The notes beneath the pieces were generated by a model. It was not told the origin of the DNA and did no database searches. It saw only the letters and a list, made by a program, of their open reading frames with translations. From NCBI RefSeq assembly GCF_016406145.1, contig NZ_CP066306.1, positions 5,270,001-5,334,000 on the forward strand: a stretch of 64,000 nucleotides of DNA. Reading direction: 5' to 3'. The DNA is from Pseudomonas putida. GTDB taxonomy: Bacteria > Pseudomonadota > Gammaproteobacteria > Pseudomonadales > Pseudomonadaceae. Position numbers and translations under genes: made by a program. The stretch's first letter is position 1. Every line of letters starts with the position of its first letter. This document shows positions 58,168 to 64,000 of this stretch, one piece after another.

Positions 58168-58180
58168 TAAGTAATACTTA
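58168..58180. promoter_or_regulatory. LysR-type T-N11-A box overlapping the lysR start
   Basis: TAAGT-AAT-ACTTA (palindrome extends to ATAAGTAATACTTAT, 58167-58181) sits on the ATG of the LysR gene, about 200 bp upstream of the divergent aminotransferase. It fits the classic LTTR motif. The rest of the 208-bp gap shows no gene. Confidence 0.55.
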
Positions 58181-59103
58181 TGGATTTTCGCCAACTGCGT
58201 TATTTCGTCGCGGTGTATGAAGAAGGCCATGTCGGCCGCGCCGCTGAACGCCTGTCACTGTCCCAGCCGGCCCTCTCGCAGCAGATCCGCCAGCTTGAGC
58301 ACAGCCTTGACCTGAGCCTTTTCGAGCGCAGCAACAAGCGCCTGCTGCCGACCTTGGCGGCCCACACCCTTTACAACCACGCCCTGCCCCTGCTCGATGG
58401 GCTGCAGCGCGCCCACGAAGCGATGCGCAACTTCAAGGGCCAGTCCTTGCGCACGCTGGCCATCGGCGTACTACAGACGGTTCGGCCGAGCCTGGTACCG
58501 CAGTTGCTTGAGCGGTTGCGCAAGGCCCAACCGCATCTTGTGGTACAGATCTATGAGCTGTCAGGGCAGGAAATCGAACGTCGCCTGCTCAACGGCAACC
58601 TGGATATCGGTATCAGCTACCTGCCGCCGCGCCAACCTGGGCTGCACGGCTTGCTGCTGTACGAAGATGAACTGCAGCTGGTGATCCCTGATACTCATCC
58701 GTTGAAGGACTTCAAGAAGGTCTCTATCAGACAAGCTGCAGAACTGCCGATGCTGATGCTTGGCGAGGAGTTCCAGATCCGCCAGATCTGGAAGCAGCAG
58801 TTGGCCAGCCTGGGGCGCAGGCCGCAGGTTCAGGCAGAGATGAACAACATGGGCGGCATTCTCGACAGCTTGGCTCATACCGCGCTGGCCACTATCTTGC
58901 CTGGCCGTGCCAGGGATGCTGCGGAAGATGACCAGGGGTTGCTGTGGAAACCACTGAGCGAGCCGCGGGTGCCTTTGAAGGTTGGCCTGGTATTTCGCGA
59001 TGCGCAGCGCCAGCAGGCATCGGTCGAGTTGCTGCGCACGCTGCTTGAGGAAGAGGCCGACGCACGGCAGCTGGGGGCATCACCGCTGGATGTGCTTGGC
59101 TGA
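58180..59103 (+). CDS. LysR-family transcriptional regulator
   Basis: A 307-residue LTTR: N-terminal winged HTH (residues 1-60, MDFRQLRYFVAVYEEGHVGRAAERLSLSQPALSQQIRQLE) and a substrate-binding domain (about 90-295, LRTLAIGVLQTVRPSL start). No ribosome site is visible before the ATG, which lies inside a perfect palindrome. It is divergent from the aminotransferase, the usual layout for an LTTR and its target. The effector is unknown. Confidence 0.88.
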   Translation: MDFRQLRYFVAVYEEGHVGRAAERLSLSQPALSQQIRQLEHSLDLSLFERSNKRLLPTLAAHTLYNHALPLLDGLQRAHEAMRNFKGQSLRTLAIGVLQTVRPSLVPQLLERLRKAQPHLVVQIYELSGQEIERRLLNGNLDIGISYLPPRQPGLHGLLLYEDELQLVIPDTHPLKDFKKVSIRQAAELPMLMLGEEFQIRQIWKQQLASLGRRPQVQAEMNNMGGILDSLAHTALATILPGRARDAAEDDQGLLWKPLSEPRVPLKVGLVFRDAQRQQASVELLRTLLEEEADARQLGASPLDVLG

Positions 59104-59120
59104 AATACACGCGCGCAAAG

Positions 59121-59144
59121 AAAACCCCGCCGAAGCGGGGTTTT
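59121..59144. terminator. Terminator after the LysR gene
   Basis: AAAACCCCGC-CGAA-GCGGGGTTTT, perfect 10-bp stem with A- and T-tracts at the ends, so it can work on both strands. The 220 bp that follow before the convergent dehydrogenase show nothing else. Confidence 0.85.
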
Positions 59145-59364
59145 CCCAGACTTTTTCCCTGTGACATCCCTATCGCCCCACCGTCCTGGCAGGAAATCCT
59201 TCGTTTGTCCCTGTTCTGTCCTTTGCGCTTCCTGCGCAACGTCCATGTAGCAAGATTAGCCGTGGATCCAATCTGACACCAGTGGCGAAAAGTCACCGCG
59301 TGGCGTAGGAGAATGCTTACAAACAACGTTCATCAACAAACACGGCGAGCGTATATGCCACGCG

Positions 59365-61143
59365 TCAGAACTGCTCGGCATCCAGCAAATACATCGACTC
59401 ACTCCCCGCCTTGACGCAAGCCACCAGCGAATCCACCCGCGGCAACAGCCTGGCGAAGTAGAACCGCGCCGTCCCCAGCTTGGCCGAGTAGAACGCCTCA
59501 TCGCCCTCACCCGCCTTGGCCGCACGCGCCATCAACGCCCACATGTAGGCATAGGCGACGTAGCCAAAGGCATGCAGGTACTCGACCGACGCAGCGCCAA
59601 TTTCATTCGGGTTGCCCTTGGCTTGCTCCAGTACCCATTCGGTCAGCCCGTCGAGTTGATCAAGGTAGGCACCCAGCGGCTTGACGAACTCATCCAGGTC
59701 GCCCCCCGCACTGGCAATGAACTGGCGGATTTCCTCAGAGAACAGCTTGTAGTAGGCACCACCACTGGCCACCACCTTCCGGCCCATCAGGTCGAGTGCC
59801 TGAATACCGTTGGTGCCTTCATAGATCTGGGTAATGCGCACATCGCGTACCAGTTGCTCCTGGCCCCACTCGCGAATGTAGCCATGGCCACCGAACACCT
59901 GCTGGCCATGCACCGCACACTCCAGGCCCAGATCGGTGAGGAACGCCTTGGCTACCGGGGTCAACAGCGCCACCAGCTCTTCACTGCGTTTGCGCGTACC
60001 CGGCTCTTCGCTGTACTTGGCGCTGTCCAGTTGCATTGCCACGTACGTGGAGAAGGCGCGACCACCTTCGATCAGCGCTTTCATGGTCAGCAGCATGCGG
60101 CGCACATCCGGGTGGACGATGATCGGGTCGGCCGCTTTTTCCTTGGCCTGCGGGCCGGTAGGGGCGCGGCTCTGCAATCGGTCGCGAGCATACTCGACGG
60201 CGTTCTGGTAGGAACGTTCGGCCGTGGCCAACCCCTGAATGCCCACGCCCAGGCGCTCGTAGTTCATCATGGTGAACATCGCGGCCAAGCCCTTGTTCGG
60301 CTCGCCGACGATGTAACCTACTGCTTCATCGAAGTTCATTACGCACGTGGCCGAGGCCTGGATACCCATCTTGTGCTCGATAGAGCCACAGGTAGCCGGG
60401 TTGCGTGCCCCAAGGCTGCCGTCATCGTTGACCAGGAACTTGGGCACCAGGAACAGCGAGATGCCCTTTGGCCCGGCCGGTGCGTCCGGCAGCTTGGCCA
60501 GCACCAGGTGGATGATGTTTTCGGTCAGGTCGTGTTCGCCGCCAGTGATGAAAATCTTGGTGCCGCTGACCTTGTAGCTGCCATCGGCCTGGGGCTCGGC
60601 CTTGGTACGGATGATGCCAAGGTCGGTACCGGCATGCGGCTCGGTCAGGCACATGGAGCCTGCCCACACACCGGAGTACATGTTCGGCAGGTACTTTTCC
60701 CTGAGCGTTTCGCTGGCGTGGGCGTTGATCGACAGGCAGGCACCAGCGGTCAGCATCGGATACAGCCCGAATGCCAGGCTCGACGCGTTGACCATTTCTT
60801 CAACCTGGGCCGAAATCGCCTTGGGCATGCCCATGCCACCGTACTGGGGATCGCCGCCCACACCGACCCAGCCGCCCTCGGCGTAGGTGTTGTAGGCCTC
60901 GATGAAGCCAACCGGGGTGCTTACCGCACCGTTGTCCCAGTGACAGCCCTCTTCGTCAGCCGCGCGGCTGAGCGGGGCGATGGACTTGCTGGTGACCTTG
61001 CCTGCTTCTTCCAATACGGCGAGTGCGGTTTGCGCATCGACCGTTTCGGCCAGCTCAGGCAATTGCGCCCACAGCTCTGCCACGTTGAAGACTTCATTCA
61101 AAACGAAGCGCATGTCGCGCAGCGGCGCTTTATATTCAGCCAT
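59365..61143 (-). CDS. Acyl-CoA dehydrogenase, long C-terminally extended type
   Basis: A 592-residue flavoprotein, about 200 residues longer than classical acyl-CoA dehydrogenases and close to the DmdC-like group. FAD/substrate motifs are MCLTEPHAGTDLG, KVSGTKIFITGGEHD and YEGTNGIQALDLMGRKV, with the C-terminal extension after it. The start at 61141-61143 (MAEYKAPLRDMRF) has AGAGGTTGTC upstream. It is a paralogue of the gene at the right window edge. The substrate acyl-CoA is unknown. Confidence 0.9.
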   Translation of the reverse strand: MAEYKAPLRDMRFVLNEVFNVAELWAQLPELAETVDAQTALAVLEEAGKVTSKSIAPLSRAADEEGCHWDNGAVSTPVGFIEAYNTYAEGGWVGVGGDPQYGGMGMPKAISAQVEEMVNASSLAFGLYPMLTAGACLSINAHASETLREKYLPNMYSGVWAGSMCLTEPHAGTDLGIIRTKAEPQADGSYKVSGTKIFITGGEHDLTENIIHLVLAKLPDAPAGPKGISLFLVPKFLVNDDGSLGARNPATCGSIEHKMGIQASATCVMNFDEAVGYIVGEPNKGLAAMFTMMNYERLGVGIQGLATAERSYQNAVEYARDRLQSRAPTGPQAKEKAADPIIVHPDVRRMLLTMKALIEGGRAFSTYVAMQLDSAKYSEEPGTRKRSEELVALLTPVAKAFLTDLGLECAVHGQQVFGGHGYIREWGQEQLVRDVRITQIYEGTNGIQALDLMGRKVVASGGAYYKLFSEEIRQFIASAGGDLDEFVKPLGAYLDQLDGLTEWVLEQAKGNPNEIGAASVEYLHAFGYVAYAYMWALMARAAKAGEGDEAFYSAKLGTARFYFARLLPRVDSLVACVKAGSESMYLLDAEQF

Positions 61144-61266
61144 GACAACCTCTCGCTGGTGGGGTCGGGGCGGTCTCGAAGGACCGCAGCACGGAGTTGA
61201 ATCCAGTGTAACCGAACAACTTTTGCGAGACATAGGGTCATCACGCGACCATATAGTCAATAATGG

Positions 61267-62550
61267 TCACGCAGTTCGAACGGCCCCGCGCCGTGATTGT
61301 TGGCCGTAAACCATGACACAGTTGCGGCCGGCACCTTTGGCGCTGTACAGCGCCTGGTCGGCAGATTTGAGCACCTCTTCGGGGTTGCGGTGCTCGATAA
61401 GGCGTTCAGCGACGCCGATACTGATGGTCACCGATACTGTGCCTGCCCCACTGCCGCTGCGGCGCTGACGGCCGGCGGAATCGTCCTGTGGCCGATTGTT
61501 CTGGTCACGCAGCTGCATCGTGTAATTGGCGATCATCTCCCGCACGGCTTCCACATGCGGCACGCACTCATCGGCGGTCTTACCGGCGAACACCAGAGCA
61601 AACTCCTCGCCACCGTAGCGGTAGGCGCGCCCACCACCGGTGACCTTCGACAGCCGGCTGGCGACCAGGCGCAATACCTGGTCACCGACATCGTGGCCGT
61701 GGGTGTCGTTGAATTTCTTGAAATGATCGACGTCGGTCATGGCAATCACGTAGTTGCGCCCCAGGCGCTGCATGCGTTCGTTCAGTGCGCGCCGCCCAGG
61801 CAGGCCGGTCAGTTCGTCACGGAAGGCCATCTGGTAGGCCTCGTGGGAGACCGCCGCAGCGATCATCAACATCACTTGGCTGCACATGATGTTCAGCGTG
61901 AACGGCAGGATGAACGTTTTGGGCAGCATCCAGAAGATACCGATCAGCCCGATGATCTGGGCTGCATGCAGGGGCCTTGGCTCACGCAGGTATTGCACCA
62001 CCAGCAGCATGAAGACACCGATGAACAACGGGTAGACCATCTGTATCAGGCTCATCCACTGCCCATGCAGCGACGGCCAACGGATTTCCGCCAACCAGGC
62101 CAGCAGTGCCTGGGGAAAACTTTGCTCCAGCGCCACTGCCACGCTACCCACCGCGAACAGCACAGCAAACCGGGCAAGCAGGTCCTGGGCCAGGTGGGTG
62201 CGCTCCTGCCAGGCGCCAAACAGGCCGAACAATGCAGGCAGCAACAGGCACACCAGATGGAAGATCACCGCTGCGTCCTCGCGCACGCGGCCGTTGTCAC
62301 GGTAGTAGTCAGTCTGGGTATCGAGCAGGAAATAGGCGATGTACACCGTGACCATCAAGAACAGCTCGCGCTGGCGACGGTATACCGCGCAGTAGGCGCC
62401 GCCCAGCAGCAGGACCAAGGTGGGCAGGACGTTGAACAGTGATGTGAAGAAGACGCTGAGGTCTCTCACGTATGCCGCCGCAAGCCCTGCCAGCAAGAGG
62501 ATCAGTGAAGGCAGGAAGTGGCTTGCGCGTACAGCGTTTAAACGAAACAA
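61267..62550 (-). CDS. Membrane-bound GGDEF diguanylate cyclase
   Basis: A 427-residue protein with about seven membrane helices in the first 235 residues, and a C-terminal GGDEF domain (about 240-415) with active-site YGGEEF and substrate loop TDVDHFKKFNDTHGHDVGD. No RxxD inhibitory site precedes GGEEF (the sequence there is GGGRAYRY), so product feedback is probably absent. A Ser/Gly/Arg/Gln-rich insert lies within the domain (about residues 355-375). It stands between two acyl-CoA dehydrogenase genes on the same strand. Confidence 0.9.
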   Translation of the reverse strand: MFRLNAVRASHFLPSLILLLAGLAAAYVRDLSVFFTSLFNVLPTLVLLLGGAYCAVYRRQRELFLMVTVYIAYFLLDTQTDYYRDNGRVREDAAVIFHLVCLLLPALFGLFGAWQERTHLAQDLLARFAVLFAVGSVAVALEQSFPQALLAWLAEIRWPSLHGQWMSLIQMVYPLFIGVFMLLVVQYLREPRPLHAAQIIGLIGIFWMLPKTFILPFTLNIMCSQVMLMIAAAVSHEAYQMAFRDELTGLPGRRALNERMQRLGRNYVIAMTDVDHFKKFNDTHGHDVGDQVLRLVASRLSKVTGGGRAYRYGGEEFALVFAGKTADECVPHVEAVREMIANYTMQLRDQNNRPQDDSAGRQRRSGSGAGTVSVTISIGVAERLIEHRNPEEVLKSADQALYSAKGAGRNCVMVYGQQSRRGAVRTA

Positions 62551-62712
62551 GGGTAATCTCCGACCCGGCAGATCAATAATGGCATTGTGCCTTTACTTCA
62601 TCGGCAGCGCACATGAATAGATGAATGCACGGGGGGTTAACGGCAGCAGGGGCGGAGGGCTTGAGCTTTTCTTGTAACCGGATCTTGAGGCGTAGCGGCC
62701 CCAAAAATACGA

Positions 62713-62744
62713 AAACCCGCCTGCCGGTGAAGGCAAGCGGGTTT
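62713..62744. terminator. Terminator downstream of the right-edge acyl-CoA dehydrogenase
   Basis: AAACCCGC, mismatch, TGCC / GGCA, mismatch, GCGGGTTT around GGTGAA. It is 17 bp past the stop at 62762. The gap up to the GGDEF gene (62551-62761) holds no other feature I can see. Confidence 0.7.
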
Positions 62745-62761
62745 CAGTGACGCCTTGCGGC

Positions 62762-64000
62762 TTAGTAGGACAGGCCGAAGTGCTCTTCGTCCATCGCCAT
62801 CAGGTTGTTGGCACCGGACAGCATGGTCGCGACGTGCGTGCGGGTACGCGGCAGGATACGCTGGAAGTAGAAGCGCGCCGTCTGCAGCTTGGCGGTGTAG
62901 AAGGCCTCTTCCGAAGTGCCGGCAGCCAGCTTCTCAGCAGCCAGGCGTGCCATGTCGGCCCAGAAGTACGCCAGGCACGCATAACCGGAATACATCACGT
63001 AATCCACCGATGCAGCGCCTACTTCTTCGCGATCCTTCATGGCGGCCATACCTACTTTCATGGTCAGCTCACCCCATTCCTTGTTGATCGCAGCCAGCGG
63101 CTCGACGAACTCCTTGACCGCCTCATTGCCTTCCTGCGCCTGGCAGAACTTGTGCACGATCTTGGTGAAGCCCTTGAGCGCTTCGCCCTGGGTCATCAGC
63201 ACTTTGCGGCCCAGCAGGTCTAGGGCCTGAATGCCGGTGGTGCCTTCGTACAGCATGGAGATTCGGCTGTCGCGCACGTTCTGCTCCATGCCCCACTCGG
63301 CGATGAAGCCGTGGCCGCCGTAGATCTGCACGCCGTGGTTGGCCGCCTCGAAGCCGACTTCGGTCATGAAAGCCTTGGCGATCGGGGTCAGGAAGGCAAG
63401 CAGGGCGTCGGCCTTCTTGCGCTCTTCCTCGTCCTGGCTGTATTTGACGATGTCCACCTGCTTGGCGGTGAAGTAGACCATGGCGCGGTTGCCTTCGGCG
63501 AAGGCCTTCATGGTCAGCAACATGCGGCGAACGTCCGGGTGCACGATGATCGGGTCAGCAGCCTTGTCAGGCGCTTTGGGGCCGGTCAGCGAACGCATCT
63601 GCAGGCGGTCACGGGCGTACTTCAGGCCACCCTGGAAGGCCACTTCGGCATGTGCCAGGCCTTGCAGCGCAGTGCCCAAGCGTGCGGTGTTCATGAACGT
63701 GAACATGCAGTTCAGGCCCTTGTTGGCTGGGCCAATCAGGTAGCCGGTGGCGCTGTCGAAGTTCATCACGCAGGTAGCGTTGCCGTGGATGCCCATCTTG
63801 TGCTCGATCGAGCCGCAGGTCACGCCGTTGCGCTCACCCACTCCGCCTTCGGCATTGGGCAAGAACTTCGGCACGATGAACAGCGAGATACCTTTGGTGC
63901 CGGCTGGCGCATCCGGCAGGCGGGCCAGCACGATGTGGACGATGTTGTCGGCCATGTCGTGTTCGCCGGCAGAAATGAAGATCTTGGTGCCAGAAATGCG
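62762..64000 (-). CDS. Acyl-CoA dehydrogenase, 5' end beyond the window
   Basis: The C-terminal 412 or so residues of an acyl-CoA dehydrogenase closely resembling the one at 59365-61143. The frame is open to position 64000 (reading RISGTKIFISAGEHDM at the edge). Shared landmarks are the FISAGEHD segment, NKGLNCMFTFMN, HPDVRRMLLTMKAFAEG, and YEGTTGIQALDLLGRKVL. The real start lies to the right. The terminator on its 3' side shows it is separate from the GGDEF gene. Confidence 0.92.
   Translation of the reverse strand, partial: RISGTKIFISAGEHDMADNIVHIVLARLPDAPAGTKGISLFIVPKFLPNAEGGVGERNGVTCGSIEHKMGIHGNATCVMNFDSATGYLIGPANKGLNCMFTFMNTARLGTALQGLAHAEVAFQGGLKYARDRLQMRSLTGPKAPDKAADPIIVHPDVRRMLLTMKAFAEGNRAMVYFTAKQVDIVKYSQDEEERKKADALLAFLTPIAKAFMTEVGFEAANHGVQIYGGHGFIAEWGMEQNVRDSRISMLYEGTTGIQALDLLGRKVLMTQGEALKGFTKIVHKFCQAQEGNEAVKEFVEPLAAINKEWGELTMKVGMAAMKDREEVGAASVDYVMYSGYACLAYFWADMARLAAEKLAAGTSEEAFYTAKLQTARFYFQRILPRTRTHVATMLSGANNLMAMDEEHFGLSY

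Noticed and set aside
59572..61200. 542-codon frame antisense to the acyl-CoA dehydrogenase
   Set aside because: Shadow frame; dehydrogenase motifs are on the minus strand.

Overview
The window is a high-GC chromosomal segment of a Pseudomonas, most likely of the P. putida group. The evidence is gene order: trpD-trpG / estA / trpE-gph-rpe / agt transporter with sensor-regulator pair / murU-amgK / lptD-surA-pdxA-ksgA-apaG-apaH-glpE / prkA-yeaH-spoVR / cca-folK-folB-plsY / tsaD / rpsU-dnaG-rpoD / RmcA-like protein. This runs as in known Pseudomonas chromosomes. The lysine oxygenase pair davBA beside a pqqF-pqqABCDE cluster points to P. putida rather than P. aeruginosa. All identifications are by reading motifs and recalled synteny; no search was run.

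Region 1 (1-18.1 kb) is mostly minus strand. It holds tryptophan biosynthesis genes with two nearly identical Trp-rich leader peptides, one upstream of trpG and one forming the in-frame 3' end of gph just before trpE. It also holds an autotransporter esterase, an ABC importer resembling AgtABCD (GABA/5-aminovalerate) with its likely two-component regulators AgtS/AgtR, a DUF3530 protein, a DnaJ/TerB-like protein, and the AmgK-MurU cell-wall recycling pair.

Region 2 (18.2-32.2 kb) is plus strand. It holds the compact lptD-surA-pdxA-ksgA-apaG-apaH-glpE run with overlapping start/stop codons, then the stress-type prkA-yeaH-spoVR operon and a short CCA-adding enzyme whose HD motif has decayed. Region 3 (32.3-43.4 kb) holds folate and phospholipid genes, tsaD, the macromolecular-synthesis group rpsU-dnaG-rpoD, a large VFT-PAS-GGDEF-EAL c-di-GMP protein, and a CAU-anticodon tRNA.

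Region 4 (43.4-44.9 kb) is the main accessory segment. A lone Fic-domain gene with a C-terminal winged helix lies between the 3' end of the tRNA gene and an exact 16-bp copy of that tRNA end. Two 29-bp palindromes sit immediately upstream of it. I read this as a tRNA-targeted micro-island carrying a probably autoregulated Fic protein, and it is the best candidate here for something undescribed.

Region 5 (45-64 kb) holds an acetyltransferase, an Lrp-type regulator with davBA (lysine to 5-aminovalerate, the likely substrate of the agt importer), the PQQ cofactor cluster (including the 23-residue pqqA) ending in an S9 peptidase, and a Pmp3-like membrane peptide. It ends with an argD-like aminotransferase divergent from a LysR gene, a diguanylate cyclase, and two acyl-CoA dehydrogenase paralogues, the last cut by the window edge. 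I saw no rRNA, CRISPR array, insertion sequence or prophage.
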